From positions 1-50,482 of the forward strand of contig SCTY01000060.1 in the NCBI GenBank assembly GCA_004297625.1: a stretch of 50,482 nucleotides of DNA, written 5' to 3'. Origin of the DNA: Betaproteobacteria bacterium. GTDB lineage: Bacteria; Pseudomonadota; Gammaproteobacteria; Burkholderiales; SG8-39. This document shows, piece after piece, positions 9,061 to 16,973 of this stretch; positions within the stretch are counted from its first letter, which is position 1; every line of letters begins with the position of its first letter. Position numbers and translations under genes: made by a program. Under the pieces are notes generated by a model that had not been told where the DNA came from, ran no database searches, and worked only from the letters and a program-made list of their open reading frames with translations.

Positions 9061-9890
9061 GTGTAGATCTCGGGGGCACGAAGATCGAAGTCGCGGTGTA
9101 CGACGACGCCGGGCGCGAGGTCGTGCGCCGCCGTGCGCCGACGCCGCGCGCGGGCTACGACGTGGCGCTCGAGGAGTTCGCCCGCTTGATTGCGGAGGCG
9201 GAGAAGGAGGCGGGCGCGCGCTGCAGCGTCGGCATCGGCATGCCCGGAACGATCGTGCCGCGCAGCGGCCGGGTGGTGAACGCCTATAACACGCCGTTCA
9301 ACGGCCGCCGGCTGAAGCAGGACCTCGAGAAGAAGCTCGAGCGCGAGCTGCGCTTCGCGAACGACGCGAACTGCTTCGCGCTTTCCGAAGCGATCGACGG
9401 CGCGGCGCGCGGCGCGGAAGTGGTGTTCGGCGCGATTCTCGGCACCGGGGTGGGCGGCGGCATCGTGGTGCACGGCCGCGTGCTGAACGGCCTGCACGGC
9501 ATCAGCGGCGAATGGGGCCACACGCCGCTGCCGTGGATGAGCGCCGAGGAGCATCCCGGCCCGGTCTGCAACTGCGGGCGGCGCGGCTGCATCGAGCAGT
9601 TTGTCTCGGGGCCGGCGCTCGCGCGCGAGAAGAGCGCGCACGGCGAGGCGAACGCGCTTGCGATCTACGCCGACCGGCTGGCGCGCGCGCTTTCGCTCGT
9701 CATCAACTTCCTCGACCCGGACGTGATCGTCGTCGGCGGCGGCGTTTCCAGGGAGACCCGCATCTACGCGAGCGTGCCCGAGCTGCTGCCGCGCTACGTG
9801 TACTCGCAAACGGTCGAAACGCCGCTCGTGCCGGCGGCGCACGGCGACGCGAGCGGAGTGCGCGGCGCAGCGATGCTATGGCCGGCCTAG
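9051..9890 (+). CDS. mak: ROK-family sugar kinase, Mak-type fructokinase
   Basis: A 279-residue ROK kinase. It has the phosphate-binding loop DLGGTK (6-11), catalytic Asp105 in FANDAN, GTGVGGG (131-137), and the ROK zinc site made of His157 and CNCGRRGCIE (Cys173, Cys175, Cys180). Layout and ending (HGDASGVRGAA) match E. coli Mak, a fructokinase, more closely than glucokinases, so fructose is the favoured substrate; glucose or mannose cannot be excluded. The ATG lies inside the end of otsB. Its 3' end overlaps the convergent udgX gene by 15 bases. With pfkA close by, it would feed fructose-6-phosphate into glycolysis. Confidence 0.85.
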   Translation: MRLGVDLGGTKIEVAVYDDAGREVVRRRAPTPRAGYDVALEEFARLIAEAEKEAGARCSVGIGMPGTIVPRSGRVVNAYNTPFNGRRLKQDLEKKLERELRFANDANCFALSEAIDGAARGAEVVFGAILGTGVGGGIVVHGRVLNGLHGISGEWGHTPLPWMSAEEHPGPVCNCGRRGCIEQFVSGPALAREKSAHGEANALAIYADRLARALSLVINFLDPDVIVVGGGVSRETRIYASVPELLPRYVYSQTVETPLVPAAHGDASGVRGAAMLWPA

Positions 9891-10472
9891 GGCCTTCCTG
9901 ATCAGCTTCAAATCGCCCACGAGCTGCGCGAACGCGGCCTCCTTCTCCGCTTCGTCCTTCAGCCGCAGCAGCGCCGACGGATGGAAGGTGGCGAAGACGT
10001 AGGGCGCGAGCGGGCTCTCGACGAATTGGCCGCGCATCGTCGATACCTTGAAGTCCTTGCTGATGACCGAGCGGGCGGCCGTGGCGCCCATCGCCACGAT
10101 GACGCGCGGCTTCACCGCTTCAACCTCGCGCTCGAGCCACTGGTGGCAGGCATCGATCTCGCGCTGCGCCGGGGTCTTGTGCAGGCGCCGCTTGCCGCGC
10201 AGCTGCCATTTGAAGTGCTTCACCGCGTTGGTGATGTAGACGTGCTCGCGGTCGACGCCCGCCGCTTCAAGCGCGCGGTCGAGCAGCCGGCCCGCGGGAC
10301 CGACGAACGGCAGGCCTTTCTTGTCTTCCTCGTCGCCCGGCTGCTCGCCGACCAGCATGACTCTTGCATGCGGATCGCCCGCCCCGAACACCGTCTGAGT
10401 GGCGTTGGCCCACAGCGGGCAGTCCTGGCACGCACGTGCGTCCTCGCGCAGCTGTTCCAGTGACTTGACCAT
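9876..10472 (-). CDS. udgX: UdgX-type uracil-DNA glycosylase
   Basis: A 198-residue family-4-like uracil-DNA glycosylase. The motif GEQPGDEED (42-50), the segment TNAVKHFKW (81-89), the loop KRRLH (94-98) and FHPSALLR near the C-terminus define the UdgX subgroup. In mycobacterial UdgX the His of the equivalent KRRIH loop bonds covalently to DNA after uracil removal, here His98. Cysteines 15 and 18 near the N-terminus, plus later ones, could hold the Fe-S cluster. The gene converges on the mak-like kinase with a 15-base overlap and is head-to-head with pfkA across only 20 bases. No functional link to the sugar genes is evident. Confidence 0.9.
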   Translation of the reverse strand: MVKSLEQLREDARACQDCPLWANATQTVFGAGDPHARVMLVGEQPGDEEDKKGLPFVGPAGRLLDRALEAAGVDREHVYITNAVKHFKWQLRGKRRLHKTPAQREIDACHQWLEREVEAVKPRVIVAMGATAARSVISKDFKVSTMRGQFVESPLAPYVFATFHPSALLRLKDEAEKEAAFAQLVGDLKLIRKALGRP

Positions 10473-10492
10473 CGATCGTTAGAATGCAGACC

Positions 10493-11464
10493 ATGAAAAA
10501 GATTGCAGTCCTGACGAGCGGCGGCGACGCGCCGGGGATGAACGCGGCGGTGCGCGCCGTGACGCGCGGCGCCCTGTCGAAGGGCTGGGAGGTGATGGGG
10601 GTGCACAACGGCTATGCCGGCCTGCTCGGGGACGAATTCCAGCGGCTGCAGGCGCGCGACGTCGGCGGCATCGTGCACCTGGGCGGCACGGTGCTCGGCA
10701 GCGCGCGCTGCCCGGAGTTCGTGCAGCCGCACGGGCGCAAGCAGGCCCTCGGGCACCTCGCAAAGCATGGCATCGACGCGCTGGTGGTGGTCGGCGGCAA
10801 CGGCAGCCAGTCGGGATCGGCGAGCCTCGCGCGCGAGGGCTTCGCGGTGGTCGGCGTGCCCTCGACGATCGACAACGACCTCTACGGCAACGACGTGAGC
10901 ATCGGCTGCGACACGGCGATCAACATCACGCTGGAGGCGATCGATCGCCTGCGCACCACCGCGTCCTCGCACCGCCGCGCCTTCGCGGTCGAGACCATGG
11001 GTCGCAACTGCGGCTACATCGCGCTCATGGCAGGCATCGCAGGCGGCGCAGAAGTGATCGCGCTTCCCGAGCAGGAGCTCGAGCCGGCGGAGGTCGCCGA
11101 GCGGCTGCGCGCCGCCTACCAGCGCGGCAAGACGCACGCGCTGGCGGTGATCGCCGAAGGGGCGAGATGCGGCGTGCACGAGCTGATGCAGTACTACGGC
11201 GCGCACCGCAAGTCGATCGGCTTCGACCTTCGCGTCACGCGGCTGGGGCACGTGGTTCGCGGCGGCATTCCGAGCGCCGCCGACCGGGTGCTTGCGACGC
11301 GGCTGGGTGCGGCGGCGGTCGATACCCTTGCCGAGAGCGCCCGCGGCGTCCTGGTGGGCATGGTGAGGGGCGACATCGTGATTACGCCGCTCGAGGAAAT
11401 CACCGGGCGCACGCGCCCGGCCGATGCGAGCCTGCTCGAGCTCGCGCGCGTGATGGCGATCTAG
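10493..11464 (+). CDS. pfkA: ATP-dependent-type 6-phosphofructokinase
   Basis: A 323-residue phosphofructokinase, converting fructose-6-phosphate to fructose-1,6-bisphosphate. Motifs are LTSGGDAPGMNAA at the N-terminus, PSTIDNDLYGND holding the catalytic Asp, VETMGRNCGY for substrate binding, and GHVVRGGIPSAADRV near the end. The usual GGDGS loop reads GGNGSQSG, replacing the Mg-binding Asp of E. coli PfkA by Asn; some bacterial subgroups may share this, so phosphoryl-donor choice is uncertain. The ATG at 10493 gives the standard MKKIAVLTSGG start; an ATG nine bases upstream is possible. Divergent from udgX across 20 bases. Confidence 0.92.
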   Translation: MKKIAVLTSGGDAPGMNAAVRAVTRGALSKGWEVMGVHNGYAGLLGDEFQRLQARDVGGIVHLGGTVLGSARCPEFVQPHGRKQALGHLAKHGIDALVVVGGNGSQSGSASLAREGFAVVGVPSTIDNDLYGNDVSIGCDTAINITLEAIDRLRTTASSHRRAFAVETMGRNCGYIALMAGIAGGAEVIALPEQELEPAEVAERLRAAYQRGKTHALAVIAEGARCGVHELMQYYGAHRKSIGFDLRVTRLGHVVRGGIPSAADRVLATRLGAAAVDTLAESARGVLVGMVRGDIVITPLEEITGRTRPADASLLELARVMAI

Positions 11465-11468
11465 CGGG

Positions 11469-12728
11469 CTAGCCGAGCGCGTCCAGGAGCTGAACGCTCA
11501 CCAGCTCGCCGGCCTCGACTTTGCCGCGCTCGTGCTCGAGCACGATGAAGCAGTTGGCTTCCGACATCGAGCGCAGCACGCCCGAGCCTTGCTGGCCGGT
11601 GATGCGCACTTTCCACTCGCCGCCTTCGCGAAACAGGATCCCGCGCTGGTATTCGGTACGGCCGGCAACTTTGCGCAAGGGCTGCGAAGCGGGCACCTTC
11701 AAAAGCGGAATCGCGTAATCGTCGCTGCGCCCCGAAAGATGCAGCAGCGCGTCGCGCACGAACTGGTAGAAGGTCACCATCACTGCAACGGGGTTGCCCG
11801 GCAGGCCGAACAGGTACGAGCTTCCGATTTTCCCGAACGCCATCGGCCGGCCGGGGCGCATGGCGATCTTCCAGAAGAGCACTTCGCCGAGCTTCGCCAT
11901 CAGCTGCTTGACGAAATCCGCTTCGCCCACGGAAACGCCGCCCGTGGTGATCACCGCATCGGCCTGCGCCGACGCTTTCGTGAAGGCCTTTTCGAGCTCG
12001 GCCGGATCATCGCGCACCACGCCGAGATCGATGAGCTCCACGCCGAGGCGCGCAAGCATCCCGTAGAGGGTGTAGCGATTGGAGTCGTAGACTTCGCCCG
12101 CCTTGAGCGCCGTGCCGACCGAAGCGAGCTCGTCGCCGGTGGAGAAGAACGCGACGCGCAGCTTGCGCTTCACCGCGACTTCGCCGATTCCCAGCGAGGC
12201 GATGAGGCCGAGCTCGGCCGGCCCGAGCCGTTTGCCGGGCTTGAGCACCGCGCTGCCGGCCTCGAGGTCCTCGCCGGCGTAGCGCACGTTCTGGCTTTTC
12301 TTCTGCCCCGGCGGGATCACCACCTTGTCGCCATTCTTGCGAACCACTTCCTGGATGACGACCGTGTCGGTGCCGGGCGGCATCACCGCGCCGGTCATGA
12401 GGCGCACGCATTCGCCGGGCCCGACCCGGCCATCGAACGGCCGGCCCGCGAAAGCGCTTCCGACTTCGCTGAGCGCCGTTTCTCCGGGCTGAAGGTCGGA
12501 AAAGCGCACCGCGTAGCCGTCCATCGCGGAGTTGTCGTGCGCGGGCACGTCGATCGAGGGCACGATGTCTTCGGCGAGCACCCGACCGAGGCTTTCCCTG
12601 ACCGGGACTTTCTCGGTCCCCTTGATCGGGGAAAGGCAGGCGCGGATCGCGGCCGCCGCCTTGTCGACGCGCAGCGCGTTCGGGTCGTAGCCGTCGAGGC
12701 AGCTCACGGTCTCGAGGATGCCGCTCAT
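11469..12728 (-). CDS. moeA: Molybdopterin molybdenumtransferase MoeA (copy 1)
   Basis: A 419-residue MoeA that inserts the metal into adenylylated molybdopterin. Signatures are DNSAMDGYAV near 64-73, RLMTGAVMPPGTD, the STGDEL segment, TTGGVSVGEADFV and the GLPGNPVAVMVTF loop, followed by domain IV. It ends 4 bases after pfkA, in convergent orientation. Upstream, across a 106-bp inverted repeat, is mobA on the same strand. A second MoeA is at 38395; the two share motifs but differ widely in sequence, so they are old paralogues, not a recent duplication. Confidence 0.95.
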   Translation of the reverse strand: MSGILETVSCLDGYDPNALRVDKAAAAIRACLSPIKGTEKVPVRESLGRVLAEDIVPSIDVPAHDNSAMDGYAVRFSDLQPGETALSEVGSAFAGRPFDGRVGPGECVRLMTGAVMPPGTDTVVIQEVVRKNGDKVVIPPGQKKSQNVRYAGEDLEAGSAVLKPGKRLGPAELGLIASLGIGEVAVKRKLRVAFFSTGDELASVGTALKAGEVYDSNRYTLYGMLARLGVELIDLGVVRDDPAELEKAFTKASAQADAVITTGGVSVGEADFVKQLMAKLGEVLFWKIAMRPGRPMAFGKIGSSYLFGLPGNPVAVMVTFYQFVRDALLHLSGRSDDYAIPLLKVPASQPLRKVAGRTEYQRGILFREGGEWKVRITGQQGSGVLRSMSEANCFIVLEHERGKVEAGELVSVQLLDALG

Positions 12729-12743
12729 TGGCTAATCTCTGCT

Positions 12744-12849
12744 GCCCCCCTGTCAAGGGGGGAGCGAGTGAAACGAGCGGGGGGTTGGTTTTCGGAAAAG
12801 CAAACCCCCCGCTCGCAAAAACCGCTCGCTCCCCCCTTAACAGGGGGGC
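12744..12849. repeat. nested inverted-repeat element between moeA-1 and mobA
   Basis: The outer arms, 12744-12770 and 12823-12849, are 27 bases each and complementary at 25. Each holds C6, then CTGT, then AAG6, then AGCGAG. Inside lies a perfect 13-base pair of arms, 12774-12786 and 12803-12815 (CGAGCG6TT and its complement), around an AT-rich centre. The whole could fold into one long hairpin or cruciform. No transposase or open frame fits it. It resembles small palindromic intergenic repeats scattered in beta- and gammaproteobacterial genomes, but I see only one copy here. It might also stop or stabilise transcripts running from mobA to moeA. Confidence 0.8.
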
Positions 12850-12861
12850 ATGAAACATGTC

Positions 12862-13425
12862 TCATGCCCTGCCAAGCTCCTCGAGGGTGTTGATGTTCAT
12901 GAACCCCTCGGCCTCGTCGTCGAAGCTTACTTCGACGGCGCGCACGCCGGCGTACCACGCGTCGACCTTCCGGCCGCCGGCGGCGAGAAAGCGCTCGAGG
13001 TTCTCGAGCACGTCGTTGGTGACAAGCGAGAACACCGGATGCGCCTGCGCGCCGGTCTTCGCCACCGCGATGTGGTGCGCGCCGATGTGCTCCTTCAGCC
13101 GGCGCACGAGATCGTGCGGCAGGAACGGCGAATCGCAAGGCACGGTCACGACGAACCGATGCGATGCGGCCTTCAGCCCGGCGTGCAACCCGGCGAGCGG
13201 CCCGGCGAATCCGCCGACCTCGTCGGGGACCAGGCGGTGGCCGAAGCGCGCGTACGCCTCGAGATTCTGATTGCAATTGATCAGCAGCTCGTCGACCTGC
13301 GGCGCGAGGCGCTCGATCACCCATTGCACCATGGGCTTGCCGCGCAACGGCTGCAGCCCCTTGTCCAGCCTGCCCATGCGGCGGCCCAGGCCGCCGGCGA
13401 GCACGATTCCGCTCACGCGATTCAT
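12862..13425 (-). CDS. mobA: Molybdenum cofactor guanylyltransferase MobA
   Basis: A 187-residue nucleotidyltransferase that adds GMP to Mo-molybdopterin, giving the bis-MGD cofactor used by formate dehydrogenases. The N-terminal signature is LAGGLGRRMGRLDKGL, with the GTP-binding glycines and Lys. Further on are PCDSPFLP, holding the metal-binding Asp, and GxxHPVFSL-like sequence near the middle. Length agrees with E. coli MobA (about 194). It shares strand with moeA-1, separated only by the inverted repeat, and is divergent from the MFS gene across 32 bases. Its cofactor product would serve the formate dehydrogenase encoded about 11 kb away. Confidence 0.93.
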   Translation of the reverse strand: MNRVSGIVLAGGLGRRMGRLDKGLQPLRGKPMVQWVIERLAPQVDELLINCNQNLEAYARFGHRLVPDEVGGFAGPLAGLHAGLKAASHRFVVTVPCDSPFLPHDLVRRLKEHIGAHHIAVAKTGAQAHPVFSLVTNDVLENLERFLAAGGRKVDAWYAGVRAVEVSFDDEAEGFMNINTLEELGRA

Positions 13426-13457
13426 GAAGCCGGAATTTTACGAGTAAGCTTCGCCCC

Positions 13458-14642
13458 GTGACGCGCGACCGGACCCTCGTGCTGTTCATCAACCTCGGGC
13501 ACCTGCTCGACCACTTGGTGATGCTGGTCTTTCCCACCGTGGTGCTCGCGCTCGGCCGCGAATGGGGCCGGCCGTATTCGGAGCTGCTGCCGCTCTCGCT
13601 CGGCGGTTTCATCGCGGTCGGCGCCTTCGCGATCCCCGCGGGCTGGCTTGGCGATCACTGGAGCCGCTACAAGATGATGGCGGTGTTTTTCTTCGGCATC
13701 GGCGCGTCGCTCTTCATGACGGGGCTGGCGCGCTCGTCCTGGCAGATCGCCGCCGGGCTCACGCTCACCGGCATGTTCGCAGCGATCTATCATCCGGTGG
13801 GCATCGCCATGCTCGTCGCTTCACCGAAGAACCTGGGCCGGGCGCTCGGCTGGAACGGCCTGTGGGGGAATCTCGGGCTGGCGGCCGCGGCGATCGTGTC
13901 CGGCGCCCTCATGGATCTTTTCGGCTGGCGCGCCGCATTCTTCGTTCCGGGGCTGGCCGCGATCGCCGCGGGCGCCGCCTTTCTCGCGCGGGTCCCCGAT
14001 CCCGGTGCGGTGCAAAAGACCTCGCGCACCCTGGGGCTGCACATCGACGGCCGCACGATGGCGCGCATCTTCGCCATCCTGGTGGTGGCGACGGCGTGCG
14101 GCGGGATCATCTTCAATTCGGCCACCATCGCCATGCCCAAGGTATTCGACGAGCGCCTGCGCGAACTGACGCAGACCAACTTCGGCATCGGCGCGCTCGT
14201 CGCGCTGGTCTACGGCATCGCCGCCTTCGCGCAGGTCGCCATGGGCACGCTTATCGACCGCTTCGAGCTGCGCCGCCTGATGATCGGCATTGCGCTCGTT
14301 CAGGTTCCGCTGTTGCTCGTGGCGGCGAGCGTCGAAGGCTGGCCGATGCTCGCGGCCGCGCTCGCGATGATGCTCGCCGTGTTCGGCCAGATCCCGATCA
14401 ACGACGCCATCGTCGGCCGCTATTGCGCCGACGAGTACCGCAGCCGCGTGTACGCCGTGCGCTACGTCATCACCTTCTGCGTGGCGGCGGTGGCCGTGCC
14501 GCTCATCTCGGTGCTGCACGGCACGGCCGGCGGTTTCCGCAACGTTTTTCTCGTGCTCGCGGCGCTCGCCACCGCGATTTTTGCCGCGTCGCTTTTCTTC
14601 CCGACGCGGCGCGCGCTCGGCCGCCAGGCGGTTCCCGCGTAG
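13458..14642 (+). CDS. Major facilitator superfamily transporter
   Basis: A 394-residue inner-membrane carrier with about 12 hydrophobic segments. The loop GDHWSRYKMM (about 75-84) is the MFS motif-A region between helices 2 and 3, and GTLIDRFELRR repeats it in the second half. The family layout, including the N-terminal helix ending LLDHLVMLVFPT, recalls Fsr-like drug-efflux members, but the substrate is not evident. Translation starts at GTG 13458. The stop touches the ATG of livG directly, so it is probably transcribed with the ABC importer and may move the same or a related compound. Confidence 0.82.
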   Translation: MTRDRTLVLFINLGHLLDHLVMLVFPTVVLALGREWGRPYSELLPLSLGGFIAVGAFAIPAGWLGDHWSRYKMMAVFFFGIGASLFMTGLARSSWQIAAGLTLTGMFAAIYHPVGIAMLVASPKNLGRALGWNGLWGNLGLAAAAIVSGALMDLFGWRAAFFVPGLAAIAAGAAFLARVPDPGAVQKTSRTLGLHIDGRTMARIFAILVVATACGGIIFNSATIAMPKVFDERLRELTQTNFGIGALVALVYGIAAFAQVAMGTLIDRFELRRLMIGIALVQVPLLLVAASVEGWPMLAAALAMMLAVFGQIPINDAIVGRYCADEYRSRVYAVRYVITFCVAAVAVPLISVLHGTAGGFRNVFLVLAALATAIFAASLFFPTRRALGRQAVPA

Positions 14643-15404
14643 ATGCCGCTGCTCGAGGTGCGCGATGTCGCCGTGCGCTTCGGCGGGATCGTCGCCCTCG
14701 ACGGCGTGTCCTTCGACGTCGAGCCGGGCAGCATCGTCGGGCTCATCGGCCCGAACGGCGCCGGCAAGACCACGCTCTTCAACTGCGTGTCGCGGCTTTA
14801 TGCCTGCGACCGGGGCGACATCGTCTTCGACGGCGGCTCGCTGCTCGCGCTGCCGCGCCACCGCATCGCCGGCGCAGGCATCGGCCGCACGTTCCAGAAC
14901 GTGGCCCTGTTCCGCTCGATGACGGTGCTGGACAACGTCATGCTGGGCGCCCACAGCCGCAGCCGCAGCGGCTTTGTGAGCAACGCCCTGCGTCTGCCGC
15001 GCGTGCCGCGCGAGGAGCGGGCGACGCGCGCGCGCGCGCGCGGCATTTTGCAAATGCTCGAGCTGGAATCGCTCGCGGACAAGGCCGTGGCAACGCTGCC
15101 GTTCGGCACCTGCAAGCGCGTGGAGCTCGCGCGCGCGCTCGCGGCCGAGCCGAAGCTGCTCCTGCTCGACGAGCCGGCAAGCGGCCTCAACCACGAGGAG
15201 GTGAGCGAGCTCTCGGGCCTCATCCGCCGGCTGCGCGAGCGGTTGCGCCTTACCGTGCTGCTCGTCGAGCATCACATGGGGCTGGTGATGAGCATCTCCG
15301 ACCGCGTGGTCGCGCTCAACTTCGGCCGCGTCATCGCGCGCGGCACGCCGCCCGAGGTGCAGCGGCATCCCGACGTCATCGAGGCCTACCTTGGCGCTGC
15401 TTGA
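14643..15404 (+). CDS. livG: Branched-chain-type ABC transporter ATP-binding protein (LivG-like)
   Basis: A 253-residue ATPase of the HAAT (hydrophobic amino acid/amide/aromatic) uptake family. Walker A is GPNGAGKTT (about 38-46), followed by the LivG-type GIGRTFQNVALF segment. The signature helix region reads LPFGTCKRVELARAL, a divergence from the usual LSxGxQ that recurs in LivG proteins, and Walker B is LLLLDEPASGLN. The switch His lies in VEHHMG. First of five ABC genes, each overlapping or touching the next. Cargo class cannot be told from the ATPase. Confidence 0.92.
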   Translation: MPLLEVRDVAVRFGGIVALDGVSFDVEPGSIVGLIGPNGAGKTTLFNCVSRLYACDRGDIVFDGGSLLALPRHRIAGAGIGRTFQNVALFRSMTVLDNVMLGAHSRSRSGFVSNALRLPRVPREERATRARARGILQMLELESLADKAVATLPFGTCKRVELARALAAEPKLLLLDEPASGLNHEEVSELSGLIRRLRERLRLTVLLVEHHMGLVMSISDRVVALNFGRVIARGTPPEVQRHPDVIEAYLGAA

Positions 15405-16101
15405 AGTGAACGGCTTGCGCGCCGCGTACGGGCAGACGCGCGTACTGCATGGCCTCGACTTTGCCCTGGAGAAGGGCTCGATCACCGCGCTGCTCGGCGC
15501 CAACGGCGCCGGCAAGACGACCACTTTGCGCGCGCTATGCGGCGTGGTGAAGACGCAAGGCGAGGTGCGCTTCGCCGGCGCGAGGATCGACGGGCGCGCG
15601 ACCGAGGACATCGTGCGGCTCGGCGTCGCGCACGTGCCCGACGGCCGCGGCACGTTCCTCGACCTCACGACCGAGGAGAACCTGCGTCTCGGCGCCTACA
15701 CGCGGAAAGACCGCGCCGCCGTCGCCGCGGATCTCGAGCGGGTCTACGGCTATTTCCCGCGTCTGCGCGAGCGGCGCGAGCAGCAGGCCGGCACGCTTTC
15801 CGGCGGCGAGCAGCAGATGCTCGCGGTGTCGCGCGCGCTGATGCTGTCGCCGCGGCTCATGCTTCTGGACGAGCCCTCGTTCGGGCTGGCGCCGCTGGTG
15901 GTGCGCGAGCTGTTCCAGATCCTGCGCCGGATCAACGAGCGCGAACGGGTAAGCATGCTGCTCGTCGAGCAGAACGCCGCGCTCGCGCTCGAGCTCGCGG
16001 ATTCCGCCTATCTCATCGAAACCGGCCGCGTGGTGCTCGCGGGCAGCGCTGCCGAGCTCAAGCGCGACGACGCGGTGCGCCGCGCCTACCTCGGCTACTG
16101 A
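15391..16101 (+). CDS. livF: Branched-chain-type ABC transporter ATP-binding protein (LivF-like)
   Basis: The second ATPase of the importer, 236 residues. Walker A is GANGAGKTTT, the LivF marker VPDGRGTFLDLTTEENL follows, then signature LSGGEQQMLAVSRAL, Walker B LMLLDEPSFGL, and LVEQN in place of a switch His, as usual for LivF. Translation begins at TTG 15391, inside livG (14-base overlap); no ATG fits the conserved N-terminus. The stop TGA shares its A with the ATG of livH. Confidence 0.92.
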   Translation: MALLEVNGLRAAYGQTRVLHGLDFALEKGSITALLGANGAGKTTTLRALCGVVKTQGEVRFAGARIDGRATEDIVRLGVAHVPDGRGTFLDLTTEENLRLGAYTRKDRAAVAADLERVYGYFPRLRERREQQAGTLSGGEQQMLAVSRALMLSPRLMLLDEPSFGLAPLVVRELFQILRRINERERVSMLLVEQNAALALELADSAYLIETGRVVLAGSAAELKRDDAVRRAYLGY

Positions 16102-16973
16102 TGGACGCCTTCCTCTTCCAGGTGCTTGCGGGCCTTGCCACCGGCGGCATTTATGCCAGCCTCGCGCTCGCCCTGGTGATGATCTACCAGGCGACGCACC
16201 ACGTGAACTTCGCGCAAGGCGAGATGGCCATGTTCACGACCTATATCGCCTGGAGCTTGATGGACGCTGGCTTGCCCTATTGGCCGACGTTCCTGCTTAC
16301 CCTCATGGTCGCGTTCCTGCTCGGCGTCGCGATCGAGCGGTTGGTGATCCGCCCGGTCGAGCACGCCCCGGTACTGGCGGTGGTGGTCGTATTCATCGCC
16401 CTGCTCGTGATCCTGAACAGCGTCACCGGGTGGATCTACACCTATACGCTCAAGCCCTTTCCGAGCCCGTTCCCCGAGGAGCCGCTCTGGGGCATCCGCT
16501 ACATGTCGCCGCACGAGATCGGCGCGATCGGCATCACGCTTCTGGTGCTGGTCGCGCTGTATCTCTTCTTCCGGTTCACGCCGCTCGGCCTGGCGATGCG
16601 CGCGGCCGCGCAGAATCCGCAATCGGCGCGCCTCGTCGGGATCCGGGTCGGCTGGATGCTGGCCCTCGGATGGGGACTCGCCGCCGGGATCGGCGCGGTC
16701 GCCGGCATGATGGTGGCGCCGATCGTCTACCTCGATCCCAACATGATGGGCGGCGTGCTGCTGTATGCGTTCGCTGCGGCCCTGGTCGGCGGCATCGATA
16801 ATCCCTGGGGGGCGGTGCTGGGCGGCTTTCTCGTCGGCGTGCTCGAAAACCTGCTCGGCGCGTTCGTGATCGGCAATGAGCTCAAGCTCTCGGTGGCGTT
16901 GGTCATCATCGTCGGCGTGCTCCTCGTGCGTCCTTCGGGTCTTTTCGGCACCGTGCACGTGACGCGCGTATGA
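16101..16973 (+). CDS. livH: Branched-chain-type ABC transporter permease (LivH-like)
   Basis: A 290-residue inner-membrane permease with about eight hydrophobic helices. The N-terminus LAGLATGGIYASLALAL and the loop HHVNFAQGEMAMF are typical of LivH. The cytoplasmic loop MRAAAQNPQSARLVGI is the ATPase-contact segment. It begins on the last base of the livF stop and overlaps livM by four bases, so it is translationally coupled to both. Confidence 0.93.
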   Translation: MDAFLFQVLAGLATGGIYASLALALVMIYQATHHVNFAQGEMAMFTTYIAWSLMDAGLPYWPTFLLTLMVAFLLGVAIERLVIRPVEHAPVLAVVVVFIALLVILNSVTGWIYTYTLKPFPSPFPEEPLWGIRYMSPHEIGAIGITLLVLVALYLFFRFTPLGLAMRAAAQNPQSARLVGIRVGWMLALGWGLAAGIGAVAGMMVAPIVYLDPNMMGGVLLYAFAAALVGGIDNPWGAVLGGFLVGVLENLLGAFVIGNELKLSVALVIIVGVLLVRPSGLFGTVHVTRV

